DNA of 64,000 nucleotides, taken from the NCBI GenBank assembly GCA_963775315.1, contig CAVZIN010000003.1, positions 1 through 64,000 of the forward strand, in the 5' to 3' direction. This document shows positions 23,769-32,582 of the stretch, in pieces. The position numbers were made by a program, and so were the translations under genes. Source of the stretch: CAWGHZ01 sp963775315 (GTDB taxonomy: Bacteria > Pseudomonadota > Alphaproteobacteria > MPNO01 > DASWLB01). Below the pieces are notes generated by a model. The model made no database searches, was not told the origin of the DNA, and saw nothing but the letters and a program-made list of their open reading frames with translations. Numbering within the stretch: position 1 is the first letter of the stretch; each line of letters opens with the position of its first letter.

Positions 23769-24485
23769 TCAGAAGATCCCAGGGAGCAGACGGTAACGGA
23801 CCCGCCCGCAGAGGGCGCGGTAGCTGGGGTCGCGGCCGAGTACGCGCTCTTCGCAAAGGATGCGCGCGATCTGCGACGTCAGCGCCGCGAAATAGATCAT
23901 CGCGTTGACGGGGGCCGGCGTCGCCAGCAGGAAGCCGATGTGCGTGATGGTGTAGCCGGCATACATCGGGTGCCGCACGAAGCGGTATGGGCCGAGGACT
24001 CGCACGCCGCGGTTGGCGGCGACGATCCCGAAGGCCCGCCCCAGCACGATCTTCGCCGACATCTGCAGCAGGATGCCGGCGAGAAGGATCGCGAGGCAGA
24101 TCGGCAGCGGAAGAAGAGGTCCTGCGCTGGCCGCGGGGGACACCAGTGTCGGCAGCACCGCGCCCAACACCCCGAACCCCCAATCGAGCGGGCGCTGCGA
24201 CAGCGTGGCCGACGGCGCCCGCAGCATGATGTAGACGAACGGCAGGGCCTCCCCGATCACGAGCAGGACGAGGATGACGTTCTCCGTATCCGAATATTGG
24301 GAGAGGAAGCGGTAGACGAACCGGAAGAACACCGCCGCCACCAGGGTGCGCTCGCAGAGGTCGAGGATCAGGATCCTGCGGGGCAGGTTCCCGACCGCGA
24401 ACCCTCCGAGAAGGGCAAGCCGCACGCGCGCCCACAGGCCCGGTGCCGGCGGGTGCGCGCCGCGCGCCGCTCGATCCGTTGACAT
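23769..24485 (-). CDS. ICMT/PEMT-like membrane methyltransferase
   Basis: A 238-aa integral membrane protein with about five hydrophobic segments. The C-terminal half carries the isoprenylcysteine carboxyl methyltransferase / phospholipid methyltransferase signature GPYRFVRHPMYAGYTITHIG, followed by EERVLGRDPSYRAL, which binds S-adenosylmethionine in the family. Its bacterial substrate is not known. The frame extends upstream, but ATG 24485 starts the first plausible domain. The gene stands alone on the minus strand, upstream of the fusion gene promoter region. Confidence 0.78.
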   Translation of the reverse strand: MSTDRAARGAHPPAPGLWARVRLALLGGFAVGNLPRRILILDLCERTLVAAVFFRFVYRFLSQYSDTENVILVLLVIGEALPFVYIMLRAPSATLSQRPLDWGFGVLGAVLPTLVSPAASAGPLLPLPICLAILLAGILLQMSAKIVLGRAFGIVAANRGVRVLGPYRFVRHPMYAGYTITHIGFLLATPAPVNAMIYFAALTSQIARILCEERVLGRDPSYRALCGRVRYRLLPGIF

Positions 24486-24567
24486 GAGCCGGACCCCGTC
24501 TTCTCTTCGCCGACCGTCGCGGCGAAGAAGATGTGCGCCCCCTTTCTGCGCGGTCTCGCTTACCTTT

Positions 24568-24599
24568 GCGTTAAGGGGGCGGGGCGTTAAGGGGGCGGG
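24568..24599. repeat. 16-bp tandem repeat, two copies
   Basis: Two exact head-to-tail copies of GCGTTAAGGGGGCGGG at 24568-24583 and 24584-24599, between the methyltransferase and a small membrane protein gene. It may be a simple duplication or a paired regulator site. Confidence 0.7.
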
Positions 24600-24682
24600 A
24601 TCGGCCCGCCGTCGGTCGCCACCGCGGCCAGCCGCGTCGGGCGCAAGATCCGCGCCTGCCGCCTGAACCGCGTGTTGCGGCC

Positions 24683-24922
24683 CTAATGCCCCGCTGGCAG
24701 GAGGCTGCCTGTGACCGTGCCGCCGCCGTCGGAACTTTGCGCGCTTCCGACGGGGCCGGATTCGTCCGACGTCACGATCAGCCGCGCGCCCAGCGCATAG
24801 AAGCTGAGGAGCAGGCCGAGGACGAGGCAGATGCCCAGCTTCTGGAGGGCGTGCCGTCCTGATCTGTCGAGGTGGAAATGGTGGCGAGCCGGGTCGTGGG
24901 GCCGCGATGTGGCTGTTGCCAT
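24683..24922 (-). CDS. 79-aa single-span membrane protein, unknown function
   Basis: A short His-rich cytoplasmic start (PARHHFHLDRSGRHALQK) is followed by one membrane helix (LGICLVLGLLLSFYALGARL) and a Gly/Ser-rich tail. ATG 24922 has GGGAGGA just upstream, which sets the start although the frame extends further. No function can be assigned. Confidence 0.6.
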   Translation of the reverse strand: MATATSRPHDPARHHFHLDRSGRHALQKLGICLVLGLLLSFYALGARLIVTSDESGPVGSAQSSDGGGTVTGSLLPAGH

Positions 24923-25169
24923 GGGGTCCTCCCCTATTACGTCCAAAGGCGGTGCCTGAGACGCCCCTCGGGAAAGGACGGTAAAACTGCATTTATCGGC
25001 AGATAATTCGGAGAAGTACGATACGGACCCCAGGGGCTGTGACCAAAATGAGGTTTTCCACAGAGACGGAAGTGCTCGGGCCGGCTCTTTCGTCAAGGGT
25101 CATCGGTCGGCGCGGCATGCACTGACGTCCGATTTGGGCCAAGATGCGCCAATGCTGGGGAGATGGCAC

Positions 25170-25664
25170 ATGGCTCGGGTGGTGCTCACGATGTTGCTTT
25201 CGGCTGTGCTCGCCGCCTGCGCGCCGACCGACCAGATGATCCCGCCGACCGTCTCGCTCGGCAACGTGACGGTCGAGAACGTCACGCTGCTGCGCCAGGA
25301 CCTGTCGGTCGATCTGCGCATCGGGAACCCCAACAATTTCGACATCCCACTGGAGGGGATGACCGTCACGCTGGACGTGAACGGCGAACGGCTGGCGGAG
25401 GGATTCTCGAACGCGCGCCTCACCGTGCCGCGCCTCGCCGAGGCGTCGGTCCCGGTGCGCGCCTCGACCGACACGCTGACCCTGCTGCACCAGCTCCTCA
25501 GCCTCGGCGACCGGCAGTCGATCCACTACCGCATCTCCGGTTTCGCCTACGTCGCCGCGCCGCTCGGCTCGCGCCGCGTGCCGTACGAGCGCAGGGGAAC
25601 GCTGAACCTGTTGCCGCCGGAACGTGGACCGGCGCCGGAGCAGCGGCAATTCATCCCGATGTAG
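25170..25664 (+). CDS. LEA type 2/WHy-domain lipoprotein
   Basis: A 164-aa predicted lipoprotein. The signal peptide ends in the lipobox LAAC (MARVVLTMLLSAVLAAC). The mature protein is a water-stress/hypersensitive-response (WHy) domain of the LEA14 type: a strand LGNVTVENVTLLRQDLSVDL, then GNPNNFDIPLEGMTVTL. Such proteins are beta-sandwiches thought to protect against desiccation. I chose ATG 25170, with GGGGAGA upstream, over ATG 25152. A PLP decarboxylase gene follows 36 bp later. Confidence 0.75.
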   Translation: MARVVLTMLLSAVLAACAPTDQMIPPTVSLGNVTVENVTLLRQDLSVDLRIGNPNNFDIPLEGMTVTLDVNGERLAEGFSNARLTVPRLAEASVPVRASTDTLTLLHQLLSLGDRQSIHYRISGFAYVAAPLGSRRVPYERRGTLNLLPPERGPAPEQRQFIPM

Positions 25665-25700
25665 GGAAGGCGCCGGACGCCACGACGAGGAGAGGCGCGC

Positions 25701-27132
25701 ATGAGTTCGGATGAGATCGACATCGAGCGGCTGTTCCGGTCCGCCGCCTTGCGCGCTGAGCGGTTTCGCAGCACGGCGGGCGACAGGTTGCAGCGGCCCG
25801 AGCTGAGCTATCGCGAGATCCGGCAGCTGTTCGACGAACCGACGCCGGAGGCTGGATCGCCGGCCGACCGCGTGATCGAACTTCTGGCCGAAAAGGCGGA
25901 GCGGGGCCTCCAGATGGCGGCCGGGCCGCGCTTTTTCGGCTGGGTGATCGGCAGCTCGCACCCGGTTGGCGTCGCCGCCGACATGCTGGCCGGTGCCTGG
26001 GGCCAGAATTGCGGGAACCACGAGGCGGCACCGGCGGCTTCGGCCGCCGAGGAGGTGGCGGCCCGCTGGCTCCTCGACCTGCTGGACCTGCCGCGGCAAT
26101 CCTCCGTTGGGTTCGTGACCGGCGGCACGGCGGCAAACATGGTCGGGCTCGCCGCGGCGCGCAGCATCGTTCTTGAACGGGCCGGATGGGATGTCGAGAA
26201 GAGAGGGCTGTTCGGCGCGCCGCCGATCCGGGTGGTGATCGGCGACGATGCGCATACGACGGTCTTTTTCGCGCTGCAACTCCTCGGACTCGGCCACGAC
26301 CGGGTGGTGCGGGTCGCGACCGACGGTGCCGGACGCATCGTCCCCGATCGCTTCCGCGAAGCGATGGCCGCCGGCGACGGGCCGTCGATCGTGGTGCTGC
26401 AGGCGGGGCAGCTCAACACGGGCGCCTTCGATCCCTTCGCCGAACTCGTGCCGCTCGCGCGGGAAAAGGGCGCATGGGTCCATGTCGATGGCGCCTTCGG
26501 CCTCTGGGCGCGGGCCTGCCCGGAGAAGGCGGCCCTGACGGCGGGCGTCGAGGGCGCCGATTCCTGGGCGGTCGAAGGGGCACAAATGGCTGCAAACCCC
26601 CTACGACACGGGCTATGCCATCGTGCGCCACCCCGAGGCGCACCGGCGCGCGATGACGGCGGCGGCCAGCTATCTGCCGACGGAGGAGGGCGACGATCGG
26701 GACCCCTCGCATCTCGTGCCCGAGCTCTCGCGGCGGGCGCGAGGGTTCGCGACCTGGGCGATCATCCAGCATCTCGGACGGCGCGGGATCGCAGCGATGA
26801 TCGGGCGGCATTGCGAGATCGCGCGCCGGATGGCCGAAACGCTGGCGCGCGAGCCCGGAATTGCCGTCGAGAACGAGGTCTCGCTCAACCAGGCGATCGT
26901 GAGCTTCGGCGTCGGGGAAGAGCCGGCGCGCCGCGACGCGTTGACCGAGGCGGTCATCCGTCGCGTCCAGCAGGAAGGCGTCTGCTTCGTTGGGGGCGCC
27001 CGGTGGCGCGGCCGCCACGTCATGCGCCTGTCCGTGATCTCGGCGGCGACGACCGAGGCCGACGCCGACCGCTCGGTCGCGTCCATCATCGACGCCTGGC
27101 GGGCGGAACGGCACCGCGCCGGTCGACAGTGA
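25701..27132 (+). pseudogene. group II PLP-dependent decarboxylase, frameshifted
   Basis: About 476 aa if read through one frameshift. The N-terminal part contains GSSHPVGVAADML and the cofactor segment FVTGGTAANMVGL. Then comes HVDGAFGLWARA, with the PLP-nitrogen aspartate. The frame breaks at a G4 run (26577-26580) inside the codons for the catalytic motif: removing one G restores VEGHKWLQTPYDTG, with the PLP lysine. The rest continues to the TGA at 27132. The reaction is probably decarboxylation of an aromatic or acidic amino acid. A true indel would remove the catalytic lysine; a sequencing error would mean an intact enzyme. Confidence 0.82.
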
Positions 27133-27254
27133 TCGGGGGACGGGTTCGGGGAAGCTTCCGCACGGGCGAGCCCGGCACCGTGGCGCGGACCGGCGCGCTC
27201 GTCTAACATCGCACCGCGCCCGCGGATCGGCCGGCGGGACAGGGATCGAACATC

Positions 27255-28628
27255 ATGTCAGCGCGTGATTTGAACGAGCAGCTCAAGTTCGCCGTCTTCA
27301 TGTCGGGCGATTCGAACTACCATCTGGCGGGCTGGCGCTTGCCGGAGTCCTATGCCGATTCCGGTATGCGGCTCGACCGCTGGATCGAGTTCGCGCGCAC
27401 GATGGAGCGCGGCAAGCTCGACATGCTGTTCATCGCCGACTCGATCGGCACGCACGGCGCCGACGACCTCGAATCCATGCGCCACAACCCGCAGACCGAC
27501 CGGCTGGAGCCGTTCACCCTGCTGTCCGCGCTGGCCTCGGTGACGACGCATATCGGCCTCGCGGCGACCTGCCACACCACCTACAACGAGCCGTATCACG
27601 TGGCGCGCAAGTTCGCCTCGCTCGACCATCTGTCGGGCGGGCGCGCGGGCTGGAACTTCGTCACCGGCGCCAATGCCGAGGACGCGCTGAACTTCAGCCG
27701 CGAGGCGCACACGGCGCACGGCGACCGCTACGACCGGGCCGAGGAGTTCGCCGATGTCGTCCTCGGGCTCTGGGACTCGTTCGACGACGATGCCTTCCCG
27801 CGCGACAAGGCGACCGGCGTCTATCTCGACACGGCCAAATTTCACGTGCTCAACCACAAGGGCAAGTACTTCCAGGTGAAGGGCCCGCTCAGCGTTCCAC
27901 GCCCGCCGCAGGGGCACCCGGTGCTGATCCAGGCCGGCAAGTCGGAGCCGGCGAAGGAGGTCTCGGCCCGCGTCGCCGATGCCGTGTTCACCTCGCAATC
28001 GACGATGGAGGACGCGCAGGCGTTCTACGCCGACGTGAAGGGGCGGATGGCCAAGTTCGGCCGCGCGCAGGATTCGCTCAAGATACTGCCGGGGGTCGTG
28101 ATCTTCGCCGGCCGCACCACCGAGGAAGCGGAGGCGAAGTACCAGCGCCTCGGCGGGCTGATCAGCGAGCCGGCGGCGATCCGGCTGCTCAGCGAACGGA
28201 TGGGCGGTATCGACCTCTCGCCCTATCCGCTGGACGGGCCGCTGCCCGATTTCGAGGGCAACAAGGTGCGCATGTCGAACCCGCCGGCGCTGGTCAAGCT
28301 CGCCCGGCGCGAGGGTCTGACGCTCCGCGGGCTCGCGATGCGCTTCGCCGCGGCCCGCGGCCATTTGATGCTGAAGGGCACGCCATCGGACATCGCCGAC
28401 ACGCTGGCGCGCTGGTTCGAGAACCGCGCCTGCGACGGGTTCATCTTCATGCCGGTCTATCTGCCGGGCGCGCTCGACGATTTCGTCGACCTGGTGATCC
28501 CCGAGCTGCAGAGCCGCGGCCTGTTCCGCATGGCATACGAAGGATCCACCTTGCGCGACCGGCTCGGCCTCGGTCGACCGGAGAGCGTCTTCGCCCGCCC
28601 GCCGGCGTCGCGCGCCGCCAACGGCTGA
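27255..28628 (+). CDS. LLM-class flavin-dependent monooxygenase (NtaA/SnaA/DszA type)
   Basis: A 457-aa FMNH2-dependent monooxygenase with the TIM-barrel fold of the bacterial luciferase family. Typical NtaA/DszA segments are RWIEFARTMERGKLDMLFIAD, HLSGGRAGWNFVTG and HPVLIQAGKSEPAKE. Such enzymes oxidise chelators, dibenzothiophene sulfone or sulfonates and need a separate flavin reductase. None is adjacent; the candidate at 3591 is distant. The length is as expected and the gene is intact. Confidence 0.88.
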   Translation: MSARDLNEQLKFAVFMSGDSNYHLAGWRLPESYADSGMRLDRWIEFARTMERGKLDMLFIADSIGTHGADDLESMRHNPQTDRLEPFTLLSALASVTTHIGLAATCHTTYNEPYHVARKFASLDHLSGGRAGWNFVTGANAEDALNFSREAHTAHGDRYDRAEEFADVVLGLWDSFDDDAFPRDKATGVYLDTAKFHVLNHKGKYFQVKGPLSVPRPPQGHPVLIQAGKSEPAKEVSARVADAVFTSQSTMEDAQAFYADVKGRMAKFGRAQDSLKILPGVVIFAGRTTEEAEAKYQRLGGLISEPAAIRLLSERMGGIDLSPYPLDGPLPDFEGNKVRMSNPPALVKLARREGLTLRGLAMRFAAARGHLMLKGTPSDIADTLARWFENRACDGFIFMPVYLPGALDDFVDLVIPELQSRGLFRMAYEGSTLRDRLGLGRPESVFARPPASRAANG

Positions 28629-28797
28629 CGGCGGCTAGCGCCCCGACGCCTCTACGATCTGCTCCTTGCGGCTCCGGCTCGCGCCCGTGCGCTTCGAGCA
28701 GGGCGGTGAGGCGCTCTCTGTTGCACAGGTTAAGGACGACGCGCGCGGCGCGCGGCAGGCTGGGCTCGACTTTCCAACGCCGAGATCGGAGGACGAG

Positions 28798-29226
28798 TTG
28801 GACCACGCAACAACCACAAGGCGCCTCGCCCGCTGGGCCGAACTCCTGGAGCGCGAGCCGAAGCGCATGCTCAACACGCTGCGCGAGACCGAGTATCTCG
28901 AACCCGCCTGGCGCGACCGGGCGCGGGCCGACGGCTCGGCGCTCGCGGTCGCCTACGACGACGCGATGCTACGCGACGACGGCCTCGCCGGCGACACGTA
29001 CGGGGCGGTGAAGCGGTTCTTCGGGCTCGACGACGAGCGCATGCACCGGGTGCTCTGCCTTTGCATGTACGGCCGGCACGCGCCGTCGAAGCTGGTCGCG
29101 AAACGCCTTCGCCAGATCGGCCGCGCCGAGGCGCGCAAGGCCGCCTATGCCCGCGTCGTGCGCGCGCTGCTTGGCCGGTGGGCGCCGCGTCCGGGGGCGC
29201 TCGGCCTCGCGGCGCGACGCGCCTGA
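28798..29226 (+). CDS. 142-aa helical protein, unknown function
   Basis: A soluble, mostly helical protein containing RWAELLEREPKRMLNTLRETEY, AVAYDDAMLRDDGLAGDTYG and RVLCLCMYGRHAPSK. I do not recognise a family. TTG 28798 is chosen because GGAGG at 28788-28792 is correctly spaced and the upstream part of the frame is low-quality. It precedes a membrane protein and the GMC oxidoreductase set and may be part of that operon. Confidence 0.55.
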   Translation: MDHATTTRRLARWAELLEREPKRMLNTLRETEYLEPAWRDRARADGSALAVAYDDAMLRDDGLAGDTYGAVKRFFGLDDERMHRVLCLCMYGRHAPSKLVAKRLRQIGRAEARKAAYARVVRALLGRWAPRPGALGLAARRA

Positions 29227-29258
29227 AGTCCCGGGCGGGCGCAGGACGGAAGCGGCGC

Positions 29259-30236
29259 ATGGGCGGCGTAACTCAAGCGGCTCGAACGATGGGCGCGGTG
29301 CTGACGGCGGATCGCACGGGGCCGCCGATCTCCGAGCGCGCGGCCGTTGTCGCCGCGGTGGTGGCGGTCGGGCTGCCCCTGCTCGGCGGGTGGCTCGCGC
29401 GACGCGCGGCGCGTGGCGGACGGCGCGAGGCGAACCCCCAGGTGGCGCGGCCCGACCGGCTGTTGCGCGCCGGAACCGCGGTGCTGGCGAGCGCCGTCGT
29501 CGCCGACTCGATCCTCGAGCACTACCGCGGCGACTACGCGAACCGGCTGATGTACGCGGCGCCGGTGGCGGGCGCCGCGTCGCTCGCGGTGGCGGTGGCG
29601 GGACGCGGGCTTCGGCGCACGCGTACCGGTCTGTTCATCGGCGCGGCGGTGCTCGGCACGGTCGGGCTCGGCTTTCATGTCTGGAACATCATGAAGCGGC
29701 CCGGCGGGCTGTCGTGGAACAACCTGTTCTACGCCGCGCCACCCGCTGCGCCGGGCACGCTGATCGTGACCGGTGCTTGCGGCCTGCTGCTGCTGCGCAT
29801 CGAACGGCGGGGCTTCCCGTGCGACGCGCGCGAGGGCCGCAGCGTAGGCACGCTCGCCGCGCTCCTTTCCGCCTTCGGGCTGCTCGGCACCGTCGCCGAG
29901 GTCGGGCTGCTCCACTTCCGCGGCGCGTTCCACGACCCGTTCATGTACGTGCCGGTCACTCTGCCGCCCGCGACGTCTCTCGCGATCGGCGTCGCGCTCG
30001 CCCGTCCGGACGGTGCCGCACCCCGCATCGCGCGCAACATGCTGCGCGCGACCGCGGTGATGGGGCTCGCCGGCACCGGCTTCCACATCTACGGCGTGTC
30101 GCGCAACATGGGCGGCTGGCGCAACTGGACCCAGAACGTGCTGCAGGGTCCCCCGACCCCGGCGCCCATCGGCTTCGCCGGCCTCGCGCTCTCCGGCCTC
30201 GCCGGGCTCCGCCTGATCGAGGCGTCCGATGGCTGA
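29259..30236 (+). CDS. multi-span membrane protein of the GMC operon
   Basis: A 325-aa protein with about eight hydrophobic segments arranged as two similar halves, each with a Gly-x-Gly-FH-segment (GTVGLGFHVWNIMKRPGG and GLAGTGFHIYGVSRNMGG). That internal repeat suggests duplication. The histidines in matching helix ends could bind haem or a quinone, but this is only inference. The next gene overlaps its end by 8 bp and encodes the small subunit of a gluconate-dehydrogenase-like enzyme. It may therefore anchor or re-oxidise that enzyme in place of the usual cytochrome c. The start is ATG 29259. Confidence 0.65.
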   Translation: MGGVTQAARTMGAVLTADRTGPPISERAAVVAAVVAVGLPLLGGWLARRAARGGRREANPQVARPDRLLRAGTAVLASAVVADSILEHYRGDYANRLMYAAPVAGAASLAVAVAGRGLRRTRTGLFIGAAVLGTVGLGFHVWNIMKRPGGLSWNNLFYAAPPAAPGTLIVTGACGLLLLRIERRGFPCDAREGRSVGTLAALLSAFGLLGTVAEVGLLHFRGAFHDPFMYVPVTLPPATSLAIGVALARPDGAAPRIARNMLRATAVMGLAGTGFHIYGVSRNMGGWRNWTQNVLQGPPTPAPIGFAGLALSGLAGLRLIEASDG

Positions 30237-30870
30237 GCGGTTCCGCAGCCTCAGCCCGTCCTACGACGTGCTCGCCAAGCGCGACACCGTGTCCTGGAAC
30301 GAACAGACGCGCGACGTGGTCGACTGGCGGCTCAACGAGGTGCCGCCGCGCCGCTTCCTGACCGAGGCGGAGTGGGAGGTGCTGGCCCATCTGTGCGACC
30401 GCGTCGTGCCACAGCCCGAGCGCAAGGGCGGCGACAAGGTGCCGATCGTGCCTTGGATCGATGCCATGCTGTACGCGGATCGCGGCACCGGCACGCGCTA
30501 CGCCATCCTGCCGCCCTGGCGCGAATGCTGGCGCAAGGGGCTCGCCGCCGTCGATGCCGAATCCCGCCTTCGGTATCGCCGCCCCTTCGGCCGGCTCGAT
30601 CCGGTCGAGCAGGACCTCCTGATCAAGGCGATGGAGGCGGGTGAGGTCGAGGCGCCGGAATGGCGCGAGGTGCCGGCGCGGACCTTCACGCGCCACGTGT
30701 TGCTGCGGCAGATCGTCGAGATCTACTACGCCCACCCCGCGGCCTGGAGCGAGATCGGCTTCGGCGGCCCCGCCGCGCCGCGCGGCTACGTCCGGCTCGG
30801 CTCGGGCGAGCGCGACCCGTGGGAGGCGGAGGAGGAAGACGGCACTCCCGTGCGGGAGGCGCGCCGATGA
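30229..30870 (+). CDS. gluconate 2-dehydrogenase subunit 3-like protein
   Basis: A 213-aa protein resembling gluconate 2-dehydrogenase subunit 3. Matching segments are PPRRFLTEAEWEVLAHLCDRVVPQ in the first third and HVLLRQIVEIYYAHPAAWSEIGFGGP near the C-terminus. In characterised enzymes this subunit accompanies a GMC flavoprotein and helps export or assembly. No clear Tat signal is visible here, which is unusual. It overlaps the gene on each side by 4-8 bp, indicating tight coupling. Confidence 0.82.
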   Translation: MAERFRSLSPSYDVLAKRDTVSWNEQTRDVVDWRLNEVPPRRFLTEAEWEVLAHLCDRVVPQPERKGGDKVPIVPWIDAMLYADRGTGTRYAILPPWRECWRKGLAAVDAESRLRYRRPFGRLDPVEQDLLIKAMEAGEVEAPEWREVPARTFTRHVLLRQIVEIYYAHPAAWSEIGFGGPAAPRGYVRLGSGERDPWEAEEEDGTPVREARR

Positions 30871-32516
30871 CCGGGGAGCCCGATCCGCAGAGCGTGCCGC
30901 GCGCCACGGGCGGCCGGGCGCCCGACGTGATGCACCGTGGCGGCTGGGTTCCGATGCGCCAATGGCGCGACGAGGACGAGGTCGATTTCGCCATCGTCGG
31001 CACCGGCGCGGGCGGGTCGACCCTCGCCGCCAAGCTCGCCGAGGCCGGGTTCAAGGTGGTCGCGTTCGACGCCGGCCCGTTCTGGCGCCCGCTCGAGGAG
31101 TTCGCGTCGGACGAGAAGTCGCAGGAAAAGCTCTACTGGCTCGAGGACCGGATCAGCGGCGGCGACCATCCCATCGAGTTCGGCGCCAATAATTCCGGCC
31201 AGGCGGTCGGCGGCTCGACCGTGCATTTCCAGATGGTCACGCTGCGCTGGCGGCCGGAATGGTTCAAGCAGCGCTCCATAATGGGGTACGGGCGCGACTG
31301 GCCGATCGATTGGCGCGAGATGTGGCGCTATTACGACGAGGTCGAGGAGGCGCTCAAGATCTCCGGCCCGATCCGCTATCCTTGGGGGCCGGCGCGCAAG
31401 CGCTACCCCTACCGTGAGCACGAGGTGAATGCCGCCGGGCTGGTGCTCGCGCGCGGCGCTGAGGCGCTGGGAATGAAATGGGCGCCGACGCCGCTATGCA
31501 CCGTCTCTGCGCCGCGCGGCGATTCGCCGCCCTGCGTCTATCGCGGCTTCTGCAAGGTCGGCTGCTCGACCAATGCGAAGCAGAGCGCGCTGGTGGTGTG
31601 GATTCCCCGCGCCCTTAAGGCGGGCGCCGAGATCCGCGACCTCGCCATGGTCGGGCGGGTCGGGATCGGGCGCGATGGGCGCGCCACCGGCGTCGAATAC
31701 CACCGCGGCGGCGAATGGCGCTTCCAGCGTGCCCGCCACGTGGTGGTCGCGGGCTATGCGATCGAGACGCCGCGCCTGCTGCTCAATTCCGCCTGTCCGC
31801 GCTTCCCCGACGGGCTCGCCAACTCTTCCGGCCTGGTCGGGAAGTGCCTGATGGCGCACTCCAACCACGCCGTGTGGGGGATCATGGAAGAGCAGGTGCG
31901 CTGGTACAAGGGACCGCCGTCGATGGCGGTGTGCGAGGACTGGAACTACCGCGACGACGGCAAGGATTTCACCGGCGGCTACGCCTTCATGAGCCAGGGC
32001 CCGCTGCCCGCCGACCATGCCAAGGCGCTGGTGTCGAACACGGGCATGTTCGGCATGGCGCTGCGCCAGCGCATGGCGCTCTACAACCATATGGCCGGGC
32101 TCAAGATCGTCGGCGAGGTCGAGCCGCGCGAGGAGAACCGGGTCGAGCTCTCCGACGAGCGCGACGCGCTGGGCCTTCGGGTGCCGCGCGTTACCTTCGC
32201 GTTCTCGGCAAACGACCGGCGGCTCTACGAGCATTCGATGCGCACCATGCAGGCCGTGCTCGAGGCGGCCGGCGGGCGCGACTTCACCAAGACCGGCTCG
32301 ACCGCCCATCTGATGGGCGGCGCGCGGATGGGCACGCACCCCTATGACAGCGTGACCAACCCGGACGGCAGGACCTGGGACATCCCCAATCTGTGGGTGT
32401 GCGACGGCTCGCTGTTCGCGACCTCGGGCGGGGTGAACCCTTCGCTCACCATCTATGCGCTCGCCGCCCGCATCGCCGATCGGATCAAGGCACTCGCGGC
32501 GCGGGGCGAGCTGTAG
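30867..32516 (+). CDS. GMC family oxidoreductase
   Basis: A 549-aa FAD-dependent dehydrogenase of the glucose-methanol-choline family, gluconate/2-ketogluconate type. The FAD-binding Rossmann motif is VDFAIVGTGAGGSTLAAKLAE near residues 33-53. The C-terminal part has HLMGGARMGTHP and GGVNPSLTIYALAARIAD. A cysteine cluster, CVYRGFCKVGCSTNAKQSA, is typical of this subfamily. It starts at ATG 30867, overlapping the subunit 3 stop. The substrate is probably a sugar acid, polyol or alcohol. Electrons would go to a membrane acceptor. Confidence 0.88.
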   Translation: MTGEPDPQSVPRATGGRAPDVMHRGGWVPMRQWRDEDEVDFAIVGTGAGGSTLAAKLAEAGFKVVAFDAGPFWRPLEEFASDEKSQEKLYWLEDRISGGDHPIEFGANNSGQAVGGSTVHFQMVTLRWRPEWFKQRSIMGYGRDWPIDWREMWRYYDEVEEALKISGPIRYPWGPARKRYPYREHEVNAAGLVLARGAEALGMKWAPTPLCTVSAPRGDSPPCVYRGFCKVGCSTNAKQSALVVWIPRALKAGAEIRDLAMVGRVGIGRDGRATGVEYHRGGEWRFQRARHVVVAGYAIETPRLLLNSACPRFPDGLANSSGLVGKCLMAHSNHAVWGIMEEQVRWYKGPPSMAVCEDWNYRDDGKDFTGGYAFMSQGPLPADHAKALVSNTGMFGMALRQRMALYNHMAGLKIVGEVEPREENRVELSDERDALGLRVPRVTFAFSANDRRLYEHSMRTMQAVLEAAGGRDFTKTGSTAHLMGGARMGTHPYDSVTNPDGRTWDIPNLWVCDGSLFATSGGVNPSLTIYALAARIADRIKALAARGEL

Positions 32517-32532
32517 CCAGCCCCAACCGGAA

Positions 32533-32556
32533 GGGGCGCCCCTTTCGGAGCGCCCC
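32533..32556. terminator. Putative shared terminator between convergent genes
   Basis: GGGGCGC (32533-32539) and GCGCCCC (32550-32556) form a 7-bp stem between the convergent GMC and pyruvate oxidase-like genes. No strong T-run is present on either strand, so support is moderate. Confidence 0.4.
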
Positions 32557-32582
32557 CTCAGAAAAGACGGCTCGCCTTGTCC

